Assembly: GCF_014653115.1 (NCBI RefSeq)
Contig: NZ_BNAD01000003.1
Coordinates: 1-64,000, forward strand
Direction: 5' to 3'
Source: Nocardioides flavus (ex Wang et al. 2016)
Lineage (GTDB): Bacteria; Actinomycetota; Actinomycetes; Propionibacteriales; Nocardioidaceae
Length of the DNA stretch: 64,000 nucleotides
Positions within the stretch are counted from its first letter, which is position 1, and each line of letters begins with the position of its first letter. The position numbers and the translations under genes are program-made. The notes beneath the pieces are model-generated. The model worked only from the letters and a program-made list of their open reading frames with translations. It made no database searches and was not told where the DNA came from. Of this stretch, positions 25,183-36,100 are shown one piece after another.

Positions 25183-27249
25183 TTACCGAGAATTCTTTTC
25201 CGGACCGGCTCCGACGGCCTCGCCCGCGACGAGGGCGAGCACCTCGTCGCCGTACTTGGCGATCTTGCCCGGACCCACGCCGCTGATCGCGCGCAGGCCC
25301 TTCTCGTCCCGGGGGACGTGCTCGGCGATGAGCTGGAGGGTGGCGTCGGTGAAGACCACGAACGCGGGGACGCTGTCGGCAGTGGCGCGCTCCAGCCGCC
25401 ATGCCCGCAGGCGCTCGAAGAGGGCTTCGTCGTAGGAGGCCGGGCAGTCGGCGCACCGCCCGGTCTTCTTCTCGAGCGCCGTGGAGAGCGCCGTCCCGCA
25501 CTCGCGACAGTGCATGGCGGCGCGGTTGCGGCGGCTGCGCTCACGCCGCTGCCCCGTGACCCCCGGCACCCCGTCGAGCAGGGGCGCGAGGAACGGCGAG
25601 CTCCCGCGGTTGGAGCGGCCGCCGGGCTCGCGGGCCGTCGCCCACGACACCGCCAGCTCGTCACGGGCGCGGGTCATCGCGACGTAGAGCAGCCGACGCT
25701 CCTCCTCGACCTCGGCCGGCGTCTGCGCCTGGGAGATCGGCATCATCTTCTCGTGCATGCCGGCGACGAAGACGGCGTCCCACTCCAGGCCCTTGGCGGA
25801 GTGGATGGTGGCGAGGGTGACGGCGTCGGCCACGGGGGCGTGCTGCTCGCTCGCGCGGCGGTCGAGGTCGTCGACGAAATCGCCCACGCCGGCTTCGGGC
25901 CGCTCACGGCCGAACTCGGTCGCCAGGTCGACCAGCGCCTGCAGGGACTCCCAGCGGTTGCGGACCTCTCCCCTGCCCTCGGGGGGCTCGGTGGAGTGCC
26001 CCATCTGCGACAGCACCGCGACCACCGCCTCCGCCACGGCTCCGGAGGCCTCGCCGCTGCGCGCGGCGCCGCGCACGAGGGTGATCGCCTGCCGCACCTC
26101 GGCGCGGTCGAAGAAGCGTGCCGCACCCCGTACGACGTAGGGCAGGCCGCGCGCGGCCAGCGCCTCCTCGAAGCGCTCGGACTGGGCGTTGATGCGCAGC
26201 AGCACGGCCATCCGGCTCGCGGGGGTGCCCGAGGCGCGCAGCGCGGCGATGCGCTCGGCGACGGCGTCGGCCTCCGCGACCTCGTCGGGGGCCTCGCGCC
26301 AGGTGATCCGCGCACCGGAGGGGCGCTGGGCGACGAGGTCGACGCCCTTGCTGGGGGTGCCGGCGAGCAGCTGGTTGGCGGCGCCGACGACCTCGGGGGT
26401 CGAGCGGTAGTTGCGCACGAGCTCGACGCTCGTCGCCGACGGGAAGCGTTGGGTGAACTCGCGCAGGTAGCGGGCGTCGGCGCCGGCGAAGGAGTAGATC
26501 GTCTGGGCCGGGTCGCCGACGACGCACAGCTCGTCGCGCCCGCCGAGCCACAGGTCGAGCAACGCGTGCTGGAGCGGGGAGACGTCCTGGAACTCGTCGA
26601 CGACGAACCACTTGTACTGACGGCGGACCTGCGCGGCGACCGCCTCGTTGTCGGCGAGGAGGCCTGCGCCGAACAGCAGCACGTCCTCCATGTCCATCCG
26701 GCCCTGGCCGCGCTTGACCTCCTCGTAGGCGTCGAACGCGCGCGCCACGACCTCGGGGTCGAGACCGGAGACCGCACGGCCGCGGCTGCGGGCGATCGCG
26801 GCGTAGGACTCGGGGCTGACGTTGGAGACCTTGGCCCACTCGATCTCGCTGGCCAGGTCGCGCAGCGTGGCCTGGTCGACGCCGAGCCGCTGGCGCCGGG
26901 CGGCGAGGGCGAGCATGCCGAGCTTGGACTCGGTGAGCTCGGGCAGCTCGCGGTTGTGCACCCGCGGCCAGAAGAACCGCAGCTGGCGCAACGCGGCCGA
27001 GTGGAACGTACGGGCCTGGACGCCGGGAGCGCCGAGCGAGCGCAGCCGCTCACGCATCTCGCCGGCCGCCCGGGTCGTGAAGGAGAGCGCGAGGACCTCG
27101 GTCGGCGCGTAGACCCCCTGAGCGACGCCGTGGGCGATGCGGTGCGTGATGGCGCGGGTCTTGCCGGTGCCCGCGCCGGCCAGGACGCGCACGGGGCCGC
27201 GCAGCGCCTCAGCGACCTGCCGCTGCTCGGGATCGAGCGCTTCGAGCAA
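25183..27249 (-). CDS. uvrD2: ATP-dependent DNA helicase UvrD2
   Basis: A predicted 688-residue SF1 helicase. Walker A is LAGAGTGKTRAITHRIA, motif Ia SFTTRAAGEMRERLR, motif II VVDEFQDVSPLQ, motif III GDPAQTIYSFAGAD, motif IV RNYRSTPEVV, motif V TIHSAKGLEWDAVFVAGM and motif VI LYVAMTRARDEL. A tetracysteine module (CRECG, CADC) and a C-terminal HRDC domain (VVFTDATLQLIAEHVPRDEK) follow. This domain order defines mycobacterial UvrD2 (Rv3198c). The start is probably the TTG at 27249, with AGGAG 8 nt upstream, just before LEALDPEQRQVAEALRG. The whiB7 promoter lies just downstream of its stop. Confidence 0.92.
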   Translation of the reverse strand: MLEALDPEQRQVAEALRGPVRVLAGAGTGKTRAITHRIAHGVAQGVYAPTEVLALSFTTRAAGEMRERLRSLGAPGVQARTFHSAALRQLRFFWPRVHNRELPELTESKLGMLALAARRQRLGVDQATLRDLASEIEWAKVSNVSPESYAAIARSRGRAVSGLDPEVVARAFDAYEEVKRGQGRMDMEDVLLFGAGLLADNEAVAAQVRRQYKWFVVDEFQDVSPLQHALLDLWLGGRDELCVVGDPAQTIYSFAGADARYLREFTQRFPSATSVELVRNYRSTPEVVGAANQLLAGTPSKGVDLVAQRPSGARITWREAPDEVAEADAVAERIAALRASGTPASRMAVLLRINAQSERFEEALAARGLPYVVRGAARFFDRAEVRQAITLVRGAARSGEASGAVAEAVVAVLSQMGHSTEPPEGRGEVRNRWESLQALVDLATEFGRERPEAGVGDFVDDLDRRASEQHAPVADAVTLATIHSAKGLEWDAVFVAGMHEKMMPISQAQTPAEVEEERRLLYVAMTRARDELAVSWATAREPGGRSNRGSSPFLAPLLDGVPGVTGQRRERSRRNRAAMHCRECGTALSTALEKKTGRCADCPASYDEALFERLRAWRLERATADSVPAFVVFTDATLQLIAEHVPRDEKGLRAISGVGPGKIAKYGDEVLALVAGEAVGAGPEKNSR

Positions 27250-27333
27250 CGGAACAACTCCTGGGGGATCGTGGTTGAGGGGGTGTCTGACCCTTGTCCA
27301 GAAGCCTAGACGCCGGAGGGGACACTCCATCCC

Positions 27334-27576
27334 ATGACCTTCACGATGTTCACCACGCCCTGGTGCGGCTACTGCCACCGCCTCAAGAGCCAGCTCGACC
27401 GCGAGGGGATCCCCTTCTCCATCGTCGACATCGAGGCCGAGCCGGAGCACGCCTTCACCGTCGAGCAGGCCAACGGCGGCAACCAGACCGTGCCGACGCT
27501 GCTGTTCGGCGACGGCAGCACGCTGACGAACCCGTCCGTGGCACAGGTCAAGGAGAAGCTGGCCGCCCTCGCCTGA
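27334..27576 (+). CDS. mrx1: Mycoredoxin (glutaredoxin-like protein)
   Basis: A predicted 80-residue glutaredoxin fold with active site PWCGYC (Cys11, Cys14), a cis-proline in VPTLLF and GSTLTNPS near the C-terminus. It corresponds to mycoredoxin-1 (Rv3198A), which reduces mycothiol-protein mixed disulfides using mycothiol and Mtr. It is divergent from uvrD2 with only 84 bp between the starts, the same arrangement as in mycobacteria. Confidence 0.9.
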   Translation: MTFTMFTTPWCGYCHRLKSQLDREGIPFSIVDIEAEPEHAFTVEQANGGNQTVPTLLFGDGSTLTNPSVAQVKEKLAALA

Positions 27577-27609
27577 CCGGCCGAGGGGTTCCGGGGTTAG
27601 CCTGACGTC

Positions 27610-28074
27610 GTGTCACTGCTGAACTCGATCGACCGCGACCACGTCCTGACCGCGATGGAGACCTGGGACGCGGCGGGCGGGGCCAACTACATGCTCGTGC
27701 GCGGCGGCGTCTCCACCCACGTGCTGCTGCACCGCGGCAGGGAGTACGACGCCGCGGCGATCGCCGGCATCGCGCACGGCCTCGCCACCGGTCGTACGCT
27801 CACGCCCGCCGACATCCCCGGCGGCTCAGCCGGCGCGAGCAAGGCGCTGACCCGGCTCGGCTTCCAGATCCGCGACGACTCGCCCCCGACCGAGCGGGTG
27901 CCCGGCACGCGCGCCCGCACCCCGCGTACGCCCTCCTCCGCCCGTGCGGCGTCGACCCGCGCCACCTCGACGCCGCGTTCCTCGCGGGTGGCCGCCAGCG
28001 ACAAGCCGGTCACCCTGTGCCCGCGCTGCTTCATCGCGCTGCCCGCCACGGGCGTGTGCGACACCTGCGACTGA
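27610..28074 (+). CDS. Small protein with ScoMcrA-like head domain and C-terminal CxxC pairs
   Basis: A predicted 154-residue protein starting GTG at 27610. Residues 1-85 (DHVLTAMETWDAAGGANYML, VSTHVLLHRGREYDAAAIAG, then ALTRLGFQI) resemble the N-terminal head domain of ScoMcrA-type type IV restriction enzymes; this match is by memory of the pattern only. A low-complexity Arg/Thr/Ser linker follows, and a zinc-ribbon-like end CPRCFIALPATGVCDTC. No nuclease domain is present. It lies 34 bp after mrx1 and is probably cotranscribed. The function is unknown. Confidence 0.6.
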   Translation: MSLLNSIDRDHVLTAMETWDAAGGANYMLVRGGVSTHVLLHRGREYDAAAIAGIAHGLATGRTLTPADIPGGSAGASKALTRLGFQIRDDSPPTERVPGTRARTPRTPSSARAASTRATSTPRSSRVAASDKPVTLCPRCFIALPATGVCDTCD

Positions 28075-28101
28075 CCAGCGTGTCGAGGCACCTGAGCCCG
28101 C

Positions 28102-29034
28102 TCAGCCCCAGCCGGGGCCCTCGAGAGGGCGGCCGAACCAGTCCTCGATGAGCGAGGAAGAGATCGAGACGCCGCGCGGCACGAACATCTCGCCCGTGCG
28201 CACCGCTGTCTCGAACGCCTCGCGGCTCCACCACCGGGCTTCCGCGATCTCGGCACCGTCGACGTCGATGTCGGTCGTCAGCGCCCGGCCGGTGAAGCCG
28301 AGCATCAGGCTCGCCGGCAGGGGCCACGGCTGGCTGCCGAAGTAGCGCACCTCGCCCACCCGTACGCCGACCTCCTCGGCCACCTCACGGCGCACCGCGT
28401 CCTCGAGGGTCTCCCCCGGCTCGCAGAATCCCGCCAGCGTGGACCACCGTCCTGCCGGCCACGCGGCATTGCGGCCCAGCAGCAGGGCCTCCTCCTCACC
28501 CTCGCCGTGGGTGATCGCCATGATCACCGCCGGGTCCGTGCGCGGGAACTGTGCCCGCGCGCACTGGGTGCAGCGCAGCTCGTGACCCGCGGCCCGGCTG
28601 ACCAGGCTCCCGCCGCAGCGCGCGCAGAAGCGGGTGGCGTGGTGCCACTCGGCGAGCCCGACCGCGTGCATCAGCAGCGGCGCTTGGTCGGGTGCCTGGT
28701 CGGCGAGCACCGGCAGCACCGAGCGCAGCGGCACCCACTCCTCAGGGGCGCCGTCGGCGTCCCTCGGGTCGACGACCACGGCGAGGTGGACCAACCCCGC
28801 GACCTCGCCGAGCAGCACGAGCGTCCCGTCGGGCGCGTCCTCCGGCGACACCCACTCCACGACCCCGTCGCGGGGCCGCAGCCGGTTGCCGGCGACCACC
28901 AGCACCCGTGTCGACTCCTCCTCCATGCGCGCGGCCAGCCAGGCCTCGTCGGTGCGCCTCAGGCCCATGCGGTTGTGGGCGTGGGCCGACAGGGCGACGT
29001 GCGGGAGGGGGCGCTCGGCGGTCACGTCGACCAC
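28102..29034 (-). CDS. nudC: NAD(+) diphosphatase NudC
   Basis: A predicted 310-residue protein. A zinc ribbon (FCARCGGSL and CTQC) precedes the Nudix domain; the Nudix box is [20 protein letters not shown] and the NudC family signature [11 protein letters not shown] follows it. NudC hydrolyses NADH and removes NAD caps from RNA. Starts at GTG 29034 or GTG 29025 are both possible; the longer open frame has no NudC-like sequence. Gene order (UvrD2, mycoredoxin, NudC, AdnAB) is that of Rv3198c to Rv3202c. It is divergent from the purine nucleoside phosphorylase gene. Confidence 0.92.
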   Translation of the reverse strand: MVDVTAERPLPHVALSAHAHNRMGLRRTDEAWLAARMEEESTRVLVVAGNRLRPRDGVVEWVSPEDAPDGTLVLLGEVAGLVHLAVVVDPRDADGAPEEWVPLRSVLPVLADQAPDQAPLLMHAVGLAEWHHATRFCARCGGSLVSRAAGHELRCTQCARAQFPRTDPAVIMAITHGEGEEEALLLGRNAAWPAGRWSTLAGFCEPGETLEDAVRREVAEEVGVRVGEVRYFGSQPWPLPASLMLGFTGRALTTDIDVDGAEIAEARWWSREAFETAVRTGEMFVPRGVSISSSLIEDWFGRPLEGPGWG

Positions 29035-29068
29035 GCTAGTGGGTCCCGGGTCGGTAGCGTCTGGCCCC

Positions 29069-29779
29069 GTGAGCACGCACATCGGCGCCCGTCCCGGCGA
29101 CATCGCCCCCACCGTCCTGCTGCCCGGCGACCCCCTGCGAGCGAGGTGGATCGCCGAGACCTTCCTGACCGACGCCCGCTGCTACAGCGAGGTCCGCGGG
29201 ATGTACGGCTTCACCGGCACCTGGAACGGCCATCCCGTCTCCGTGCAGGGCTCCGGCATGGGCCAGCCCTCGATGGCGATCTACGTCAACGAGCTCTTCA
29301 CCCACTACGACGTGCAGTCGGTCGTACGGGTCGGGTCGTGCGGTGCGGTGAGCGAGGCCGTCGCCGTGCGCGACGTCGTCATCGCCTCCGGCGCGTGCAC
29401 CGACTCCGCGATGAACCGCATCGCCTTCCACGGCCTCGACTACGCCCCCGTCGCCGACTTCGGCCTGCTGCGCCGCGCGGTCGAGGCAGCCGAGGCGCGC
29501 GAGGGCGGCTCGCCGTTCCACGTCGGGCTGGTGTTCTCCAGCGACTCGTTCTATCCCGCACGCCCGGAGCTGCTGGGCGAGATGGTGCCGTACGGCGTGC
29601 TGGCCGTCGAGATGGAGGCCAGCGCCCTCTACACCCTCGCCGCGAAGCACGGCCGGCGCGCGCTGGCGATCTGCACCGTCTCCGACCACGTCATCCACGG
29701 CGAGGAGACCTCCGCGCAGGAGCGCGAGCAGACCTTCGGCGAGATGGTCGAGATCGCGCTGGCGGCCGCTTTGCGCTGA
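29069..29779 (+). CDS. deoD: DeoD-type purine nucleoside phosphorylase
   Basis: A predicted 236-residue hexameric-type phosphorylase. [33 protein letters not shown] [55 protein letters not shown] and [15 protein letters not shown] agree with DeoD: it cleaves purine nucleosides to base and ribose-1-phosphate. The start GTG at 29069 is 34 bp from the divergent nudC start. It would provide purine bases rather than pyrimidines, so I do not connect it to the pyrimidine regulon. Confidence 0.93.
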   Translation: MSTHIGARPGDIAPTVLLPGDPLRARWIAETFLTDARCYSEVRGMYGFTGTWNGHPVSVQGSGMGQPSMAIYVNELFTHYDVQSVVRVGSCGAVSEAVAVRDVVIASGACTDSAMNRIAFHGLDYAPVADFGLLRRAVEAAEAREGGSPFHVGLVFSSDSFYPARPELLGEMVPYGVLAVEMEASALYTLAAKHGRRALAICTVSDHVIHGEETSAQEREQTFGEMVEIALAAALR

Positions 29780-29859
29780 CGTATCGCCGGGCGGTGCGTG
29801 AGGCCGGTTCTCGGCGGCCAAAAGATGTTCCACGCACCGCTCGAGCGAGCCGAGTTGGA

Positions 29860-32800
29860 TCAGAGGGCGAGCAGCTCCTCGAGCTCGGCACGCCCGGGGA
29901 GGTCGTCCGGCTCGATGGTGCGGCCGGTGCGGACGTAGTGGAAGACCGCGCGCACGCGTTCGAGCGGCGTGCCGGTGAGCTCGGACCAGGCCAGGCGGTA
30001 GAGGGCGAGCTGGAGGGGGTCGGCGGCCTCGTGGCGGCTGGTCTTCCAGTCGACGACGAGGAAGCCGCCGCCTGCCGACTCCGGCTCGGCGTAGACGGCG
30101 TCGATGCGGCCGCGGACGACCTGGCCCGCGAGCACGAGGGCGAACGGCGCCTCCACGGCGTGGGGGGCGCGGTCGCCGAAGGGTCCGTCCTCGAACCGCT
30201 TGACCACCTCGCCGAGGTCGGCCTCGTCGTCGATGCCCGCGTCGGCGCGACCCGGCAGCTCGTCGGGCTCGATCAGCGCCTGCTGGCCGAAGCGGTGCTC
30301 GACCCAGGCGTGGAAGGCGGTTCCGAACCGTGCTGCCGGGGCGGGCGGTCGCGGCATCGGGCGGGCGAGCTCGGCGGCGAACGTCTCGGGGTCGTCGCGC
30401 AGCCGGGCCAGCGACGTGGCGGACAGGCTGCTGGGCAGCGGGAGGTCGAGGGTGGTGGCCCGCTCGGCCCGGGCCTCGGCGAGGAGCTGGGCGAGGTCGT
30501 CGTCCCACTCGGCCACCCGGGCCGCCTCCACCACGTCGAGGCCGTCGTCGGGTGCGGTGGGGTCGACCGAGCGTACGAGGTCCGCGGCGGCCAGCCGGCG
30601 GCGCGCCTCCTGGCCGACGCCTGGCACCGGCCACGGGCGCGAGGTGTCCACGTCGTCGTTGGGGTTGGGTGACTTCGCCGGCGGTTTCTCCAGCCACCGC
30701 TCGACCGGCCGGCCCCAGTCCTCGAGCTGGTCGCGCACCACCTGCTGGTAGGCCGAGGGCCCGAACGGCGTCGAGCGCTGCCCCCAGACGTAGGACGTCA
30801 CGCTGAGGTGGTGGGCGGCGCGGGTGAAGGCGACGTAGCCGAGGCGGAGCTCCTCCTCGGCGTCGTGGGCCTTGGTCGCGGCGCGGTAGGCCTCGAGGGC
30901 GGCCTTGTCGTGGCCGGCCAGCTGCGGTTGGTCGGCCCGGTCGCCGCGCAAGGGCGCGGGCAGCACGGCCGGAGAGGACGTCCACAGCGTGCGCGACCGG
31001 TTGCTCGGGAAGCGGGTCTCCCCCACACCGACGCAGAACACCGAGGACCACTCGAGGCCCTTGGCGCGGTGGACGGTGAGCAGCTTGACGGAGTCGGCGG
31101 CAGTGGGGGTGGCCACGTCGAGACCGTTGCCCTGGTCGTCCTCGGCGGTGAGGTACGCCAGCAGCGCCGGGAGGGTGACGTCTCCGTCGACGGACTGGAA
31201 CTCCGCGACCGCCTTGACGAAGAGGTCGAGGTTGTCGCGCCGGGCGGCTGCCGCAGGCGAGGTCGCCGAGGCCAGCTCGACGTCGACCCCGGTGGTGTCG
31301 ATGATGCGGCGGACCACGTCGAGGAGCGGGTCGCCGACGTGGCCGCGCAGCCGGCGCAGCTCGGCGGCGAGGAGGCCGAAGCGCTCGAGCGCCTCGGGAG
31401 AGTAGGCCGCCTCGCCCGGGGACTCGACGGCGTCGCTGAGCGCCGGCAGCTCGGAGGCGTCGATGCCGTCGGCGATCTGGAGCAGCGCCTCCGCGATCGA
31501 CGCGGTCTCCCGCCGCCCGCGCACGCCGGCGATCTCGGCGGCGCGCTCGGCGAGCAGCCGCAGGTCGCGCGGACCGATGGCCCAGCGGGGACCAGTGAGC
31601 AGCGTGAGCATCGAGGAGTTGGCCGTGACGTCGTGCATCAGGGTGAGCGTCGCGACGACCTCGGCGACCTCGGGCAGCCGGATGAGTCCCGACAGCCCGA
31701 CGATCTCGACGGGGACGCCCGCGGCGGTGAGGGCGTCGTAGACCTCCTCGGCCTGGGCGTTGTCGCGGCTCAGCACACCGATCTCCGACCACGCGGTGCC
31801 GGCCTCGTGCACCCGCTGCACCTCCTCGGCCAGCCACCCGAGCTCGTCGACCGCGCGCTCGAAGACGTGGGCCTCGACGTGGCCGTCGGCGGCTCCCTCG
31901 GCCGCACGCAGACGGGCGACCTTATCGCCGTAGGCGGCGAGCAGGGGCTCGGCGAGTCGGTTGGCGACGTCGAGGATGTGCCGGTCGGAGCGCCGGTTGA
32001 CGGTGAGCGGCAGCCGCCCGGGCTCGCCGTCGGCGGCCGGGAAGGTGTCGGCGAAGTTGAGGATGTTGGACACCGAGGCGCCGCGCCAGCCGTAGATGGC
32101 CTGGTTGGGGTCACCGACGGCCATCACCGGGTGCCCGAGGCCGTGATCGGGATCGGGACCGGAGAAGAGCCGGGCGAGCATCGTGGCCTGCGCGACGGAC
32201 GTGTCCTGGTACTCGTCGAGGAGGACGACCTTGAACCGGGCACGCTCGAGCTCTCCGACCTCGGGCTGGTCGTCGACGAGCCGGGCCGCGAGGGCGATCT
32301 GGTCGCCGAAGTCCATCAGGCCCAGGTCGGCCTTGAGGCGTCGGTAGCCGGTGACCAGCTGGAGGAGCTCGGCGCGCCGGTCGATGGCATTGATCGCCTT
32401 CGCCGGCGGGTCGAGGTAGGTCTTGCGGGCCTTGCCGGCCTGCTCCTCAGCGAGCGCGCGCTCGAACCCGCGCCGGGCCTCCTCGTCGATCCGCCGCACG
32501 TCGTCGGCGTCGACGAGGTGCTCGCTCATCGCGCCGTCGAGGGCGAGGAGGTTCTGGATCGCGGTCGCCGGGTGGTCGGTCAGCAGCTCGATGTGTCCGG
32601 TGAACCGCTCGATGACGCGCGCGCCGAGCTGGTAACGGGAGGCGTCGGAGACGACCCGGGTGTCGGGCTCGTGGCCGATGCGGAGGCCGTGGTCGGTGAG
32701 CAGGTTGGCAGCGTAGGCGTGGTAGGTCGCGACGGTCGGCTCGAGGACGTCCTCGCCCTCGGCGACGACCGACCGGTCGAGCAGGCCGGCAGCCCCGAGC

Positions 32801-33105
32801 GCGGCTGTGACCCGCTGGCGCAGCTCGGCCGCGGCCTTGGTGGTGAAGGTGAGGCCCAGGACCTCCTCGGGGCGGACCTTGCCGGTGGCGACGAGCCACA
32901 CGACGCGCTGCGCCATCAGGGTGGTCTTGCCGCTGCCGGCGCCCGCGACGACCACCGTGGGCCGCAGCGGCGAGGTGATCGCGGCCCACTGCTCGTCGCT
33001 CGCGGCGTGCGCGGCGCCCATGAGGGCGCGGAGGTCCTCGGGGCTGTCGAGCGGGACCGGCCGGAACGGCGGGGCCGCCTGCGGGGGCGGGACTGGCTGG
33101 GTCAC
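29860..33105 (-). CDS. adnB: AdnB-type helicase-nuclease subunit
   Basis: A predicted 1081-residue protein. The SF1 motor contains VVAGAGSGKTTLMAQRVVW, LTFTTKAAAELRQRV, VLLDEYQDTSVAQATML, GDPNQAIYGWRGAS, VNRRSDRHILDVAN and LTVHRAKGLEWSSVFCVGV. A RecB-type nuclease domain follows at the C-terminus with GTAFHAWVEHRFG, GRIDAVYAEPE and VVDWKTSRH (the D...K catalytic core). It pairs with AdnA as the actinobacterial AdnAB double-strand-break resection complex (Rv3201c). The GTG at 33105 overlaps the AdnA stop by GTGA, so the two subunits are co-translated. Confidence 0.92.
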   Translation of the reverse strand: MTQPVPPPQAAPPFRPVPLDSPEDLRALMGAAHAASDEQWAAITSPLRPTVVVAGAGSGKTTLMAQRVVWLVATGKVRPEEVLGLTFTTKAAAELRQRVTAALGAAGLLDRSVVAEGEDVLEPTVATYHAYAANLLTDHGLRIGHEPDTRVVSDASRYQLGARVIERFTGHIELLTDHPATAIQNLLALDGAMSEHLVDADDVRRIDEEARRGFERALAEEQAGKARKTYLDPPAKAINAIDRRAELLQLVTGYRRLKADLGLMDFGDQIALAARLVDDQPEVGELERARFKVVLLDEYQDTSVAQATMLARLFSGPDPDHGLGHPVMAVGDPNQAIYGWRGASVSNILNFADTFPAADGEPGRLPLTVNRRSDRHILDVANRLAEPLLAAYGDKVARLRAAEGAADGHVEAHVFERAVDELGWLAEEVQRVHEAGTAWSEIGVLSRDNAQAEEVYDALTAAGVPVEIVGLSGLIRLPEVAEVVATLTLMHDVTANSSMLTLLTGPRWAIGPRDLRLLAERAAEIAGVRGRRETASIAEALLQIADGIDASELPALSDAVESPGEAAYSPEALERFGLLAAELRRLRGHVGDPLLDVVRRIIDTTGVDVELASATSPAAAARRDNLDLFVKAVAEFQSVDGDVTLPALLAYLTAEDDQGNGLDVATPTAADSVKLLTVHRAKGLEWSSVFCVGVGETRFPSNRSRTLWTSSPAVLPAPLRGDRADQPQLAGHDKAALEAYRAATKAHDAEEELRLGYVAFTRAAHHLSVTSYVWGQRSTPFGPSAYQQVVRDQLEDWGRPVERWLEKPPAKSPNPNDDVDTSRPWPVPGVGQEARRRLAAADLVRSVDPTAPDDGLDVVEAARVAEWDDDLAQLLAEARAERATTLDLPLPSSLSATSLARLRDDPETFAAELARPMPRPPAPAARFGTAFHAWVEHRFGQQALIEPDELPGRADAGIDDEADLGEVVKRFEDGPFGDRAPHAVEAPFALVLAGQVVRGRIDAVYAEPESAGGGFLVVDWKTSRHEAADPLQLALYRLAWSELTGTPLERVRAVFHYVRTGRTIEPDDLPGRAELEELLAL

Positions 33106-36100
33106 TGGACGGTCACGCTCCCTGCGCCCTTGGCCGGGCAGATGGCCGTGAACGGGCAGTCGCGGCAGTGCGGACCCGCCGTGGCGGGGAAGGTCTCGGA
33201 CCGGACGAGGTCGGCAGCGCGGGCGAGCCCGGCGCGGAGCGCGAGCCGCTCGGCCCCCTCGTCGGCGTGCGGCGGCTGCGCCTGCACCTTGGCGCTCGCG
33301 GAGTCGTCGTCGATGCCGAGCTGGACCAGCTCGGCACCCCCGGAGCTGAACGACCGGCCGGACGGGTCGTCGAGCGCCCCGGAGTCGACGGCGTACTGGT
33401 AGAGCGCGAGCTGGAGGTTGCCGGCGACGGCCGGACCGGTGGGAGCGGCGCGAGCGCTCTTGAAGTCGACGACGACCACACGGCCCGCGTCGTCGATCTC
33501 GAGACGGTCGGCGAACCCGGTGAGCCGGACCGATCGTCCGTCGACGTCGACCACGCTGGCGAAGCGCTGCTCGGCGCCGAGGAACTCGCGCGGGTTGTCG
33601 AGGTGCCACTGGACGAAGCGGGCCACGGACTTGCGGATGCGCACGAGCTCGCGCCGGCGCGACCACGGTGTGCGGAACGCGAGCCGGTCCCACACGGCCT
33701 CGACCTCGGCCATCAGCGGCTCCACCTCGGCCGGCAGCTCGCCGACGGCGACCCGCTCGGCGAGCGCGTGGAGGACCTGGCCGAGGTTGGCGGACTGGTG
33801 GACCGCCGAGACACCGCCGGCCTCGCGCTCGAAGAACCACTGCGCCGGGCAGGTGAGGATGGACTCGAGCATGCTCGCCGAGACGGGTACGGGACCCTCG
33901 GGGTCGCGGATCGGCTGCACGGAGCGGGTGGCACTGCGGGTGCCCCACCAGCTGGACGGGTCGGCCGACGGCACCAGCCGGCGGCCGTCGACCTCCTCGG
34001 CCGCGAGCGCGGCCAGCCGGCGGGCGGCCGCGTCGCGCAGCGGCGGTGACGTCGCTGGGTCGGCGGCGGTGCGACGCAGCTCGGCGACGAGTCCGCCGAG
34101 GGAGAGCGGGCGCGGCGGCCGGCCGTCCTGGTGGTCGATGGTCACCCCGAGCTCCTCGAGGAAGCGGGAGGGCTGCTCGCCGTCGTCGTCGGGCGAGCGC
34201 ACCGCGCTCACGACCAGACGCCGTCGGGCGCGGGTGCACGCGACGTAGAACAGGCGCCGCTCCTCCATCAGGAGCGCCCGCGTGGTCACGGGCGGGACGA
34301 GGTCGGGGTGGCCGGCGGCGTCGACGCCGATCCGGTCGGCGCCGAGCAGGGTCGTGCGGCGGCGCAGGTCGGGCCACCCCTCCTGCTGCACGTGGGCGAC
34401 CACGACGAGGTCCCACTCGAGGCCCTTGGAGCGGTGCGCGGTGAGCAGGCGGACGGCCGCGCCGCGTACGCCCTGCTCGGCCAGGGTGTCGGCCGGGAGC
34501 TGCTGGGCGACGACGCTGGCGAAGAACGCCGCCACGCCGACGTGGTCGCGCTGCTCGACGGCGCGCGAGGCGAGGTCGAACAGCGCCACGATCGCGTCGA
34601 GGTCGCGGTGGGCGCGCCGCGCTCCCGCTCCCCCGCCGTCGACCTGGCGACGCAGCCGCTGCGGCCAGGTCGTGCCGGACCACAGGTGCCAGAGCACGTC
34701 CTCGACACCGGCCCGCTCGGCCAGCATCCGCGCCCCCTGTCCGAGCAGGGTGGCGAGCGCGGCGGCGCGGTCGACGTCGGGCCCGTCGAGGCCGTCGAGG
34801 AAGCCGGGCTCGACGACGGCCAGCCGGAGCAGCTCGCGCGAGGTGCGGCGCTCGGAGGCGTCGGCCGCGGCCTTCTCCCGCGCGCGGAGGCGGCGTACGA
34901 GGGCACGCAGGTCGGAGGCGTCGAGCCCGCCGAGCGGCGACAGCAGCAGCGACTCGACGCGGCCGGGGTCGAGGAAGTCGGGCGAGTCGGGGTCGTCGTT
35001 GTCGAGGTTGACCACCGCACGCAGCGCGTCGAGCAACGGGACGACGGCGGGGTCGTGGACCAGCGGCAGGTCGTCGGAGGCGACCTCGACCGGCACGCCG
35101 GCGGCCGCGAGCGAGCGGCGCAGCGGGGGGATGCTGGCGCGTCCGGAGCGGACGAGCACCGCCATCCGGTCCCACGCGATGCCGTCCTCGAGGTGCGCGC
35201 GTCGCAGCAGGTCGGCGAGCCGCTCGGCCTCGGCGCGCTCGGTGTCGTAGGTGACGACCTCGACCCGGCCCGCTCCCTGCGGGCCCGGCACGGCCTCGGG
35301 GGCGAGGAACGCCTCACGGGCGGCGGTGTCGATGCTGCCGGTGAGGGTGAGCCGGCCGGCCACCCGGCCGGCCGCCAGCAGGATCCGCGGGCCGAAGCGG
35401 CGGGTGCGCTGGAGCACCACGACCGGCGCCGGCGCGCCCGATGCCGTGGGGAAGGCCGCCGGGAAGTCGAGGATGCCGCGCACGTCGGCGCCGCGGAAGC
35501 CGTAGATCGACTGGTGCGGGTCGCCCACCACCGTGAGGTCGCGGCCGTCGCCGGCGAGCGCGCGCAGGAGCGCCACCTGGCCGGGGTCGGTGTCCTGGTA
35601 CTCATCGACGAAGACGTGGCTCCAGCGGGCACGCAGCTCGTCGCGGTGCGCCTCGGCCTCGATGACGGCGCGTCGGATGAGGTCTGAGTAGTCGGTGGCG
35701 CCGAGGTTGTCGAGGACGGTGAGGTACTGCTCGAGGAAGAGGCCGGCGGCGACGAGCTCGGGCAGGTCGTGCTCGATGCCGAGCGCGCGCAGGCCCGCGG
35801 GGTCGAGCCCCTTCTCCCGGGCGCGGGCCAGCACGGCCTGGACCTCGCGGACGAAGCCGCGGGTGCCGGCGGCGCGACGCAGCTGCTCGGGCCACACCAC
35901 CGACTCGGGGTTGTCGCGCAGCAGCTCGCGCAGGACGACGTCGGCCTCGGGCGCCGACAGCAGCCTGATGGCCCCCTCGTAGAGCTCGGCGGGGGCGTAC
36001 TTCCTCACCAGGGCGTAGGCGAAGGAGTGGAACGTCGAGCAGGACGCCGCGGACGTCGTCCGGGCGACGCGCGCGGTCACCCGGTCGCGCAGCTGCTCGG

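Noticed and set aside
25063..27309. 748-residue open frame on the plus strand
   Set aside because: Antisense to uvrD2 with no recognisable motif; codon-position GC bias explains it.
30808..33402. 864-residue open frame on the plus strand
   Set aside because: Antisense to adnB/adnA, whose helicase and nuclease motifs are complete.
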